This document shows positions 15,424 to 22,734 of a DNA stretch of 64,000 nt, one piece after another (positions within the stretch are counted from its first letter, which is position 1; every line of letters begins with the position of its first letter). The stretch comes from an uncultured Fibrobacter sp. (GTDB lineage Bacteria > Fibrobacterota > Fibrobacteria > Fibrobacterales > Fibrobacteraceae), in contig CAKUWY010000009.1 of assembly GCA_934699585.1 (NCBI GenBank), positions 62,001 through 126,000 on the forward strand. The letters are read 5' to 3'. The notes below the pieces were generated by a model. The model ran no database searches, was not told the DNA's origin, and was given only the letters and a program-made list of their open reading frames with translations. A program made the translations under genes and the position numbers.

Positions 15424-15956
15424 GGATTGCTTGTAGAGTCTTGAGAGGTCGAATCCGATGCCGGAGTGGAGGGCTCTACGGCTGGTGTGACAGGTGCCGA
15501 GCCTTCCGCTTTCTTGTCTGCCACAATCACATAGAGGGTGTCGTGGACGACATCGTGAACGACTACAGTATCCCGCACAAAGACGGTATCGGTCTTGCAG
15601 GTTGGAACAGCGCCCTGTGGTGCAGCCGCTGAACTGGACGGTTGTGACGGGTTCTTCCGGATTTGTTCTTCTAGGGCGGCCCGTTCGGCTTTGAGGGCAT
15701 CCAGTTCTTTCTTGATGTTGGCCTTGTTGTTTGGCCTGCGTTCCCTGGAATATTTGCCTTCTAGGGTGTTGATTCTCTTGTCCAACTCCCGGAACTTGTC
15801 GTATTCCGGGCCTTCGCCCTCGACGGTGGGCATGGGGGAGAAAAAGTCCTTGAACTTTTGCCACAGGGATTTTTCCTCGGCATGGGAAAGGGAGGCAAGC
15901 CCGAGGGCGAGCAGGGTTGCGGGCAAAACGGCCCGTGCAAAGCGGGAAATAATCAT
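15405..15956 (-). CDS. Exported coiled-coil protein
   Basis: 183 residues. Signal peptide (about 1-26, cleavage after SHA). A basic/acidic region LWQKFKDFFSPMPTVEGE leads to a coiled coil at about 50-105 (RELDKRINTLEGKYSRE, KELDALKAERAALEEQI). Then a Ser/Pro linker, a strand segment DTVFVRDTVVVHDVVHDTLY, and a Ser/Thr/Pro-rich tail. Such proteins often sit in the periplasm or bridge envelope layers. No family recognised. It starts 81 bp from the tRNA-Gly gene on the other strand. Confidence 0.7.
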   Translation of the reverse strand: MIISRFARAVLPATLLALGLASLSHAEEKSLWQKFKDFFSPMPTVEGEGPEYDKFRELDKRINTLEGKYSRERRPNNKANIKKELDALKAERAALEEQIRKNPSQPSSSAAAPQGAVPTCKTDTVFVRDTVVVHDVVHDTLYVIVADKKAEGSAPVTPAVEPSTPASDSTSQDSTSNPQPGTK

Positions 15957-16019
15957 GCCACAATGATAGAAAAAATATCTTTGGCGGGGCGAATCCCTTT
16001 ACAGGGGGCGTTTTTTTAT

Positions 16020-16027
16020 TAAATTTG
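16020..16027 (+). promoter_or_regulatory. TAnnTTTG promoter element of tRNA-Gly
   Basis: TAAATTTG with ten bases between it and the tRNA 5' end. Confidence 0.6.
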
Positions 16028-16037
16028 GAAAACTCTC

Positions 16038-16110
16038 GCGGGAGTAGCTCAGTTGGTAGAGCGCGACCTTCCCAAGGTCGATGTCGAGGGTTCGAACCCC
16101 TTTTCCCGCT
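16038..16110 (+). tRNA. tRNA-Gly (anticodon CCC)
   Basis: Acceptor GCGGGAG/TTCCCGC, D stem GCTC/GAGC, anticodon stem CGACC/GGTCG with loop TTCCCAA, T arm GAGGG-TTCGAAC-CCCTT, discriminator T. CCA not encoded. Confidence 0.95.
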
Positions 16111-16113
16111 CGA

Positions 16114-16149
16114 AAATAACAGGTCCCTTTTGGGGACCTGTTATTTTTT
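16114..16149 (+). terminator. Terminator of tRNA-Gly
   Basis: Long stem AAATAACAGGTCCC / GGGACCTGTTATTT followed by more Ts. Confidence 0.85.
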
Positions 16150-16156
16150 GGCGGGA

Positions 16157-16300
16157 GTCCTAGCGCCTTCCCATGTCATCCCCGCATCCTTCCTTGTCAT
16201 CCTCGCGTAGGCGAGGATCCACTATCATCTTGTCGGGGATCTCCTTGCCCTTCCCGCTGTCACCCCGGGCTGAGTTTGGTGAGCCTGCCGAACCACGACT
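16157..16300. repeat. Cluster of REP-like palindromic units
   Basis: Several broken GTCATCC units in a row: GTCATCCCCGC, then GTCATCCTCGCGTAGGCGAG GATCC, then CTTGTCGGGGATCTCC, and CACCCCGGGCTGAG. No coding function. Confidence 0.55.
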
Positions 16301-16587
16301 AGGTATATCCTTTAACAAATCTTTCCCTCGATGTGTGTTCCCTCGCTCGCAGATTCACTTTGTTCGACTGTTCGCTCGGGAAGCACACATCTCAGTCAAA
16401 AAAACTAACAACGGCTCTAGTTGGCAAGCGTTTCACAATCAGGAACGACTTTTTCAGGTAAGAGCAGTTCTTGCTGGAGGAAACTCTTGTGACTGTTAGT
16501 CCCTGCGAGTTTCCGCCTAGAGTCCTGATTACTTGCGTATTATCGGTAATTTCCAGGAATTATAACGGTTTTTGCTGTCCTGTTTTT
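16301..16587. other. Gene-free stretch with nested inverted repeats
   Basis: GATGTGTGTTCCC at 16330-16342 pairs with GGGAAGCACACATC at 16378-16391, with one bulge. GGAAACTC at 16479-16486 pairs with GAGTTTCC at 16507-16514, and GACT/AGTC nests within that loop. No open frame with codon structure. It may be a structured RNA or a degraded element. Confidence 0.4.
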
Positions 16588-16616
16588 CCCCGCCTTATAA
16601 AGAGCCCATATAAGAC
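16588..16616. repeat. Direct repeat, left of the FISUMP gene
   Basis: CCCCGCCTT then ATAAAGAGCCCATATAAGAC. The last 20 bases recur exactly at 17413-17432. Confidence 0.8.
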
Positions 16617-16653
16617 TAAATATAGCTATTTTATACATTTTCAACTCAATTTT

Positions 16654-17343
16654 TTAATTCTTAATACAGCGAACAGAATTTTTATGCGTTGAGGAAACCT
16701 CGTCAACATCCATTCCAATAAATATCGCATACGCCAATCCAGATGTTCGCATTGTTGATGTCAAAAATAGGGCGTTTTGGTACATATGTACACTTCCACT
16801 GGGTTGCTGTACACCCCCAGGTAAAGCCCGAAAACCACATTCATCAGTTCCGTTACCGCCACTATATTCGTGAGTCCAAAGTTCCGAACTCTTCAATCTT
16901 TTGGCAGTCTCATGATCATTATATTTTCCAATAGAGGCAATCATTCTAGTCCATTCTTGTTCACTCGGCACATGCCACCCAGTCGGGCAAATAGAATCAA
17001 CCATTGCATAATTCATAGGACCAGAAGTCTGACCATCTTCTAACAAGGAATAAAAACGCCCCCATAATTCGCAGTTTAATTCATCATTGTCATAGCAAGC
17101 ACTATATTCTGTAGCATAATTCAAGTTCTGGGCCATCCATACCTGATCACCAATGGTCGTGTATCTATATTCTTGCCCATCACGTTCATCTATGAATGTT
17201 CCACGATTTGCCATGCCGTAAACATTCACACCATCTTCGGGACAAACATCCTTCGCGCTCCAACTATTGCTATCATCTGAGCAAGCAGCAAAGTAAATTA
17301 CCGCGACAGTCATAAGTAAAAAATGTGACTTGTTCTTTCTCAT
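16654..17343 (-). CDS. FISUMP-domain lipoprotein
   Basis: 229 residues. Signal peptide with lipobox IYFAAC. The mature part is one FISUMP (Fibrobacter succinogenes major paralogous) domain. Its hallmarks are FIDERDGQEYRYTTIGDQVW, MAQNLNY, a cysteine pair CYDNDELNC, GRFYSL, SICPTGWHVPSEQEW, and a C-terminal SVRCIKN. In Fibrobacter these lipoproteins form a large family of unknown function. The start at 17343 has an AGGA ribosome site; a start 30 bp upstream is less likely. The gene is AT-rich compared with its surroundings and lies between two copies of a ~28-bp direct repeat, as a cassette would. Confidence 0.88.
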   Translation of the reverse strand: MRKNKSHFLLMTVAVIYFAACSDDSNSWSAKDVCPEDGVNVYGMANRGTFIDERDGQEYRYTTIGDQVWMAQNLNYATEYSACYDNDELNCELWGRFYSLLEDGQTSGPMNYAMVDSICPTGWHVPSEQEWTRMIASIGKYNDHETAKRLKSSELWTHEYSGGNGTDECGFRALPGGVQQPSGSVHMYQNALFLTSTMRTSGLAYAIFIGMDVDEVSSTHKNSVRCIKN

Positions 17344-17404
17344 TTTTTTTCGTCCTACTTGAATAGTTTCCAAGAAAGTATCTCTGTTCCCTTTCTAGTT
17401 TTAT

Positions 17405-17432
17405 CCCCGCTCATAAAGAGCCCATATAAGAC
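17405..17432. repeat. Direct repeat, right of the FISUMP gene
   Basis: CCCCGCTC then ATAAAGAGCCCATATAAGAC. Same orientation as the copy at 16588-16616; the two enclose the FISUMP gene and its upstream region. Confidence 0.8.
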
Positions 17433-17676
17433 CTCCTTTGGAAATATACCTTATTTTATGCGGGTTCGCAAGCGGTTTGACGCTGAAAAGATTAGAATAA
17501 ATAGATGGGTTTCTGGGACTTTGTTGATTTCCTTCAAGGAGAATGTCAACGACATAACGATTTCTTCCAAAGAAGAAAAACAGAAAAGTGCAAACTGACG
17601 ATGGGGGGGGGGCAGAAACCCCTTCGGCTCGGCCCGCCAATTCGAACAAGTGCGATTGGCACGGCTTTCACCTTGC

Positions 17677-17712
17677 GGGGGTTTTAGGGGCGGAGCCCCT
17701 AGGCGAGGGGGT
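17677..17712 (+). repeat. TTTTAGGGG-CCCCTAGG hairpin repeat, copy 1
   Basis: GGGGGTTTTAGGGG, loop CGGAG, CCCCTAGGCGAGGGGGT. Related copies at 55984-56020 (minus) and 61711-61745 (plus). Confidence 0.6.
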
Positions 17713-17773
17713 GATGGATGGTTCGACAGGCTCACCAACCTTGTTTCGCGCAATGCCTGGCGAAACAGCAATC

Positions 17774-17797
17774 AGGGGGATTCTTCCCCCTTTTTTT
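17774..17797 (+). terminator. Strong intrinsic terminator with no gene upstream
   Basis: AGGGGGA-TTCT-TCCCCCT followed by a T7 run. No plus-strand gene precedes it within 1.6 kb, so it may end an unannotated RNA. Confidence 0.65.
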
Positions 17798-17953
17798 GTA
17801 AATTGCTGAAAATTTACACATTGACGAGTTTTTTTTTCCTGCAAAAAAGAGTCTATACTAGTAGATGGGGGCTGTCTCCGTCTGCCAAACGGAGGCTTTT
17901 CCGAGAAAATATGGGAATATGGCTAGAACATTAGTTGTTTTTTCTCAAAAATG

Positions 17954-17970
17954 TAATTATATTATAATTA
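17954..17970. promoter_or_regulatory. Palindromic operator candidate of the antitoxin operon
   Basis: Perfect 17-bp palindrome TAATTATA-T-TATAATTA, 16 bp before the stub ORF. Ribbon-helix-helix antitoxins usually repress their own operon by binding such sites. Confidence 0.55.
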
Positions 17971-17986
17971 TACCACGAGGTTCTAC

Positions 17987-18031
17987 ATGGAAGTAGAATT
18001 CGAGTGGTTCTTTGTTGGAGATGGAATATGA
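17987..18031 (+). pseudogene. 14-codon remnant at the toxin position (BrnT-like)
   Basis: ATG to TGA encodes MEVEFEWFFVGDGI. BrnT toxins begin with an EFEW-like motif and are encoded directly before this kind of antitoxin, overlapping its start. Here the ATGA overlap with the antitoxin start is kept (18028-18031), but the body of the toxin is gone. Reading it as a deleted brnT is an inference from position and those few residues. Confidence 0.45.
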
Positions 18032-18243
18032 AAAAGGAATACGACTTTTCTCGCATGAAGGCGGTGAAGAACCCTTATGCGGCGGCGTTGAAAAAGCAGA
18101 TAACCATCCGCCTCAATTCAAGTACCATTGATTATTTCAAGAACATGGCGAAAGACGTCGGCATACCTTACCAGACGCTTATTGATTCGTATCTCACAGA
18201 CTGCGCCCTGTGCAAACGCAAACTGACAATGCGGTGGAAATAA
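18028..18243 (+). CDS. CopG/BrnA-type ribbon-helix-helix antitoxin, orphan
   Basis: 71 residues. MKKEYDFSRMKAVKNPY is the N-terminal toxin-contacting tail typical of these antitoxins. KKQITIRLNSSTIDYFKNMA, then KDVGIPYQTLIDSYLTDCA, is the ribbon-helix-helix DNA-binding domain. Family members neutralise a BrnT-like RNase toxin and repress the operon. GGAG ribosome site. No intact toxin gene is next to it; only a 14-codon stub overlaps its start. A palindromic operator candidate lies upstream. It might now act as an anti-toxin against related modules or simply be a relic. Confidence 0.82.
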   Translation: MKKEYDFSRMKAVKNPYAAALKKQITIRLNSSTIDYFKNMAKDVGIPYQTLIDSYLTDCALCKRKLTMRWK

Positions 18244-18245
18244 AA

Positions 18246-18267
18246 AAGCGGGACTTTTATCCCGCTT
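18246..18267. terminator. Bidirectional terminator between antitoxin and ung
   Basis: AAGCGGGA-CTTTTA-TCCCGCTT, an A-run on one side and a T-rich end on the other, serving both convergent genes. Confidence 0.75.
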
Positions 18268-18272
18268 ATCCT

Positions 18273-18947
18273 TTACTTCACGCTCCAGTCGATAGGCTCG
18301 ATTCCCTTGCTTGCAAGGAATGCGTTGGCCTTGCTGAAATGCTTGCAGCCGAAAAAGCCACGATAGGCCGACAGTGGGCTGGGGTGTGGGGCGGTGAGGA
18401 TCAGGTGCCCGCGGTTTGGCGCCACCAGGGCCTGCTTCTTGATGGCGAAACTGCCCCACAGCAAGAATACCAGGTTCTCACGCACTTGCGAAAGCCTCTG
18501 GATGATGGTGTCGGTAAAGGTCTGCCAGCCGATTCCCGCATGGCTTGCCGCCTGGTGGGCCCGCACCGTCAGGGAGGCGTTCAGAAGCAAGATGCCCTGG
18601 TGGGCCCAGCTTTCCAGGTTCCCATGCTGCGGGGGCGTGATGCCAAGGTCGTCGTGGAGTTCCTGGAAAATGTTGATGAGGGAGGGCGGCGGGTCGATTC
18701 CGTTGGGCACCGAGAAGCAGAGCCCGTGGGCCTGTCCCGGATTGTGGTAGGGGTCCTGCCCGATGATGACCGCCTTTACCTTTTCTACAGGGCAAAAGTC
18801 CAGGGCCGCAAAGATTTTCGGTCCCGGCGGGTATATCACGTGGTGTTCCGCCTTCTCCTTCAGGAGGGTTTCCTTTATTTTCTGGAAATAGGGCTGCTCG
18901 AACTGGTCGCCCAGGAGTTTCAGCCAGGATTCTTCCAACTTGACCAT
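18273..18947 (-). CDS. ung: Uracil-DNA glycosylase
   Basis: Removes uracil from DNA as the first step of base-excision repair. 224 residues, normal for family 1 UDG. The water-activating motif GQDPYHNPGQAHGLCFSVP, the PPPSLINIF uracil-binding segment, LLLNASLTVRAHQAASHAGIGWQTFTD, LLWGSFA and the C-terminal HPSPLSAYRGFFGCKHFS loop are all present. No clear Shine-Dalgarno; TAATTTCG sits 9 bp before the ATG. Confidence 0.98.
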   Translation of the reverse strand: MVKLEESWLKLLGDQFEQPYFQKIKETLLKEKAEHHVIYPPGPKIFAALDFCPVEKVKAVIIGQDPYHNPGQAHGLCFSVPNGIDPPPSLINIFQELHDDLGITPPQHGNLESWAHQGILLLNASLTVRAHQAASHAGIGWQTFTDTIIQRLSQVRENLVFLLWGSFAIKKQALVAPNRGHLILTAPHPSPLSAYRGFFGCKHFSKANAFLASKGIEPIDWSVK

Positions 18948-19073
18948 AGTGCCCCGAAATTAGCAATTTTTATCTCTCAAAAAGGGAAATCGGCCATTTG
19001 TCTTGAAAAAAATTGCCACCCTTTTGTTTTTTTCCTATCATTAAGAATACATGGTTTACGAAAGGAGAGTCCC

Positions 19074-21218
19074 ATGAAAACAAGAATCTCACTCCGTTTT
19101 TTGATGGCAGCGTTTGTTGCCGTTGTCTTTAGTGCATGTGGCAGTTCTTCCAGCGGTCCTTCGGAAAATGCGGAAGAACAAGAAAGCAGCGCTTCCAAGG
19201 AAACGGGAACCCTTGAAGATTTAGGGAAATGCAGGTCTTCCAACGAAGGAAAGGTGAGGTTCGTTGAAGAAGAGGGCATGGAATTTATCTGTGAGGATGG
19301 GGAATGGGTTCCTGTTGAAGACGACCCTCCGCAATCAGGAGATTCGAAGAAATCGTCCTCTTCTGGAAAAAAGACCGATTCCTCTGCTTCTGAGAACCCG
19401 TCGGGTAACTCATCGGGTAGCTCGTCAGGTAGTTCATCCGATTCGGGAACGTCATCGCCAGCATCCAGTGCTGTGGAAATTTCCAGTTCCAGCACTCCCG
19501 GAACTAACGATTCTATTCCTACGAAGCCCATATCCAAGGCGTTTTCCGGGGTCGCAGAAAAAGGTCCTTTCGTAAGCGGTTCTACCATGAAAATATGGGA
19601 AATGGATGATGAATTGAGTTTGACGGGTACAAAGTTTGAATGGGAAGTCTCCACTTCTCTGGGAGAGTATTCTTCGCCCAAGGTGAATCTGACCACCCAG
19701 TACGCTCTCTTGCAGGCTACGGGGGCGTTTTACAACGAAGTGTCAGGGACTTCGGCAACGGGTGATTTTACCTTGAAGGGCTTGGTGAATTTGGACGGTC
19801 GCGACAAGGTGAACCTGAATATCCTGTCCCATCTGTCATACAACAGGGCAATGGCCTTGTACGCCAGCGGAGACTATAAAAATGTTCCCGCTGCTAAGGC
19901 GAAGGCGGAACAAGAAGTGATGTCTGCTTTTTACATGAATTCGTCCGATTCTCCATTGCGCCATTCTTTCGAAGATTTGAGCATTTTCGGATCGTCCGAT
20001 GACGATGCGAAACTTCTGGCCATCTCCATCTTGCTTACCCGGACCCTCAATGTCACCGGACTCACCTCCACCTTGGCTGAACTTTCGGCAGATTTCAAGG
20101 ATGACGGTAAGTGGAATGGGAGTGTCTCTTCTACATCGCAAGTGACAATTGCGGACTGGGCGTTTAACATCAGGGCCAATTTCTCCAAATATCGCACAAA
20201 TCTGCAGGCGTTGAAAACCCCTGTTCCTGATTTCGAAAAGTGGATTTATCGGTTTATTGAATCGGTTTACTCGATTCCATGTAACGAAAAACTTGATGGA
20301 AACATGGAGCAGGTAGCTGTAGTCGGAAGCCAGTTCAATGGAAAAACCCTGGTGTGCGACGGTGGAAAGCTTCGCGTCATGTCAACCCTGGATAGTCTTA
20401 TCGGGTATGCGTGCACGGCAACAAGGGATGGCGCTATTAAGAGCTATACATCCTATTCGACAGAATACACGAAGATATGCGATTCCGGTTCTTGGAGAGA
20501 TATTGGCATTTATGACTATTCCAAGGAGGATTTCTTTAGTAAAACGGCAAATTATACTTCGCTAACAGATACCAGGGATGGTAAGGTTTACAAGACGGTG
20601 AAAATAGGTTCCCAAACCTGGATGGCGGAAAACTTGAACTATTCCGATAGTGTGAAGACGCCGCTGTTGGCTGGTAATTCCTGGTGTTTCAATAACCGGG
20701 CAAAGAATTGCGAGATGGCTGGACGCCTCTACACCTGGACTGCAGCCATGAATCTGGCGGAATTCTACCTAGAAGAAAGTGCGGCAGATGTGATTGCTGA
20801 AAATCATCAGGGAATTTGCCCCAGTGGCTGGCACATTCCTACATCGTCGGAGTGGAACGATCTCATGAAATATGTGGAAGCTCTGGGTCTAGAAGGATAT
20901 GCCGGGAGAGACTTGAAGTCGCAAACGGGATGGTCTTATTACAGTGCGGCAATACCTACTGACGAATATGGATTCTCGGCAATTCCCACGGGAGCTTATT
21001 ACGGGAAGTATGCGGAAACGGGCAATACCTACAGCGCCTACACCTTTGATGACGAAGGATACTTTACCAACTTCTGGTCGGCATCGGAAGCTGCGGGAAC
21101 CTACTCTGCCACAAGGGCGATTTATTGGTTCTTAGATTATCGTTATGATTATTTCGAGAAGAGCGCCGACTATAACCAGAAGGGCCGCGGTTTTGCCGTG
21201 CGATGCTTGAAAAACTAG
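19074..21218 (+). CDS. Large lipoprotein with C-terminal FISUMP domain
   Basis: 714 residues. Signal peptide MKTRISLRFLMAAFVAVVFS with lipobox SAC. After a Cys-containing ~60-residue segment comes a Ser-rich linker (about 85-150). Next is an ~340-residue region beginning FSGVAEKGPFVSGSTMKIW, seen in other Fibrobacter surface proteins, and finally a FISUMP domain from about 495 to the end. The FISUMP part carries DTRDGKVYKTVKIGSQTWMA, ENLNYS, the CFNNRAKNC cysteine pair, GICPSGWHIPTSSEWNDL, and ends FAVRCLKN. The start at 19074 has AGGAGAG and yields the signal peptide; the much longer open frame upstream of it is ignored. The hybrid kinase begins 22 bp after the stop, suggesting co-transcription. 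Confidence 0.88.
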   Translation: MKTRISLRFLMAAFVAVVFSACGSSSSGPSENAEEQESSASKETGTLEDLGKCRSSNEGKVRFVEEEGMEFICEDGEWVPVEDDPPQSGDSKKSSSSGKKTDSSASENPSGNSSGSSSGSSSDSGTSSPASSAVEISSSSTPGTNDSIPTKPISKAFSGVAEKGPFVSGSTMKIWEMDDELSLTGTKFEWEVSTSLGEYSSPKVNLTTQYALLQATGAFYNEVSGTSATGDFTLKGLVNLDGRDKVNLNILSHLSYNRAMALYASGDYKNVPAAKAKAEQEVMSAFYMNSSDSPLRHSFEDLSIFGSSDDDAKLLAISILLTRTLNVTGLTSTLAELSADFKDDGKWNGSVSSTSQVTIADWAFNIRANFSKYRTNLQALKTPVPDFEKWIYRFIESVYSIPCNEKLDGNMEQVAVVGSQFNGKTLVCDGGKLRVMSTLDSLIGYACTATRDGAIKSYTSYSTEYTKICDSGSWRDIGIYDYSKEDFFSKTANYTSLTDTRDGKVYKTVKIGSQTWMAENLNYSDSVKTPLLAGNSWCFNNRAKNCEMAGRLYTWTAAMNLAEFYLEESAADVIAENHQGICPSGWHIPTSSEWNDLMKYVEALGLEGYAGRDLKSQTGWSYYSAAIPTDEYGFSAIPTGAYYGKYAETGNTYSAYTFDDEGYFTNFWSASEAAGTYSATRAIYWFLDYRYDYFEKSADYNQKGRGFAVRCLKN

Positions 21219-21240
21219 TTTGAAAAGCCGGCAATAGACC

Positions 21241-22734
21241 ATGACGGAACTGTCGTCAGCGTTGATTTGTTTGGGAAGCGCCCTGATGCTTCTCAACATC
21301 GTTCGTTACATTTTGCTGGAACGGCTTGTTCTCAGGTCGAACTACTGGGACAAGGGCCGTGGCCCTCTCCACATTCCCCTGGCGCTGTTGGTCCTGTTCC
21401 TCTTGGGCTACCTAGCGGTTGGCTATGTGGGGATTTCCGACAACGTGGTTCCATCCATCCTCTTTGGCGGGAGCCTTTTTGTGTTTTTGATTCTCTCCTT
21501 GATGAAGATTATCCTCAAGAAAGTGGAAGAAGGGGAAGAACGCATCGGGGCTGTCCACAAGGACTTGAACGCGGAGAAGAAGGAACACGAGGCCAAGTCC
21601 GCATTTCTTTCTAACATCGGTCACGATATCCGTACCCCCATGAACGAAATCATGGGCTGTGTCGCCCTTTGCAAAAAAGAAGACGCTACCTTGCCCGAAA
21701 TCAGGGAGAACTCAGTGAAGATTGAACGTTCCTGCCAACACCTGCTGTCGCTGGTGAACGACGTGCTGGAAATGAGCCGCCTGGAAAGCGGTAGAATCGA
21801 GACGGAAGAGTCCGCCCTGGACTTAAGGGAAATGGTGGCTGGCTGGCATGAAACATTTGCGCCTCGGATGCAAGAGAAGAACATCGACTTCACCGTGGAT
21901 TGCAGCGGCGTAAAGGACCCGCTGGTCCTTTGTTCCCGCCAGGGCTTTAACCGGGTCGTCATGAACCTCTTGAGCAACGCCTGCAAGTTTACGCCCGACG
22001 GGGGAGCGGTGTCCTTGAAGCTGGCGGAACTTCCTTCGGAAAGGGAAGGCTTTGGCCTGTACGAATTGCGGGTGAAGGACAACGGAATCGGCATGACCGA
22101 AAGCCTTGCGAGCCGCCTGTTCGACGCCTTTGAAATGGAGCGTTCCTCTTCGTTGAGCGGCGTCCAGGGCGTGGGCCTTGGAATGGCCATCACCAAGCGC
22201 ATCGTGGACCAGATGGACGGAAAAATCCAGGTGCAGAGCCAGTCCGGAAAGGGTACGGAGTTCGTGGTGACGCTTCCCATGCGTCTGCAGTCGGCCATGC
22301 AGACCCAGTGGAATGCGGACTTGCCGAATTGTCCGGTGAACTTTGCCGGCAAGAAGGTCCTTTTGGTAGAGGACATGGCTGTCAATCGCGAAGTGACCGG
22401 TTTGATCCTGAAAAACATGGGCTTCGAGGTGGAATTTGCTGCAAATGGCGAGGAGGGCGTTTACAAGCTGTCCAGCGCCCATCCCGGCTACTACGACGTT
22501 GTTTTGATGGATATCCAGATGCCCGTCATGGATGGTTACGAGGCCACCCGCCGGATTCGCCGTCTCGGCAATGTGGAGCAGGCCTATGTCCCCATCGTGG
22601 CCATGACCGCCAATGCCTTTAGCGCAGATATAGAAAAGGCCATGGAGGCGGGAATGAACGCCTACGTGGCCAAGCCTATCGATGTAGCGGTTCTTGAAAA
22701 GACCCTGGCTGGATTTTTCGGGAAAAAGGTCTAG
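21241..22734 (+). CDS. Hybrid sensor histidine kinase
   Basis: 497 residues. Three N-terminal membrane helices with only short loops and no separate periplasmic sensor domain, then a short coiled coil. The HisKA domain has the phospho-acceptor in LSNIGHDIRTPMNEIMG (His128). The HATPase has NLLSNACKFTPDGG, DNGIGM and GVGLGMAITKRIV. The C-terminal receiver starts LLVEDMAVNREV, with phospho-acceptor Asp424 in VLMDIQMPVMDGYEATRRIR, and ends VAKPID. The output partner is not visible. It follows the FISUMP lipoprotein closely. No good ribosome site before the ATG. Its stop shares the palindrome CTAG with the stop of convergent thiG. Confidence 0.93.
   Translation: MTELSSALICLGSALMLLNIVRYILLERLVLRSNYWDKGRGPLHIPLALLVLFLLGYLAVGYVGISDNVVPSILFGGSLFVFLILSLMKIILKKVEEGEERIGAVHKDLNAEKKEHEAKSAFLSNIGHDIRTPMNEIMGCVALCKKEDATLPEIRENSVKIERSCQHLLSLVNDVLEMSRLESGRIETEESALDLREMVAGWHETFAPRMQEKNIDFTVDCSGVKDPLVLCSRQGFNRVVMNLLSNACKFTPDGGAVSLKLAELPSEREGFGLYELRVKDNGIGMTESLASRLFDAFEMERSSSLSGVQGVGLGMAITKRIVDQMDGKIQVQSQSGKGTEFVVTLPMRLQSAMQTQWNADLPNCPVNFAGKKVLLVEDMAVNREVTGLILKNMGFEVEFAANGEEGVYKLSSAHPGYYDVVLMDIQMPVMDGYEATRRIRRLGNVEQAYVPIVAMTANAFSADIEKAMEAGMNAYVAKPIDVAVLEKTLAGFFGKKV

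Larger units (their letters stand above)
17433..17953. other. Gene-free stretch with a G10 run and an orphan terminator
   Basis: No protein gene is supported. It contains ten consecutive Gs (17603-17612), a copy of a TTTTAGGGG...CCCCTAGG repeat (17677-17712), and a terminator at 17774. The words GCAAACTGACGATG just before the G-run echo GCAAACTGACAATG at the 3' end of the antitoxin gene (about 18219). Confidence 0.45.

Noticed and set aside
16157..16300. Open frames reading SSSRRRGS-like peptides in intergenic DNA
   Set aside because: They are translations of REP-like palindromes, a common source of spurious small proteins; no ribosome site, no conservation expected.
18028..18243. A full type II toxin-antitoxin pair
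   Set aside because: Only the antitoxin is intact; the upstream frame has 14 codons and the downstream gene is ung.
18210..19073. A 288-codon N-terminal extension of the large FISUMP lipoprotein
   Set aside because: It lies antisense to ung. The lipoprotein signal peptide and AGGAG site at 19074 define the real start.
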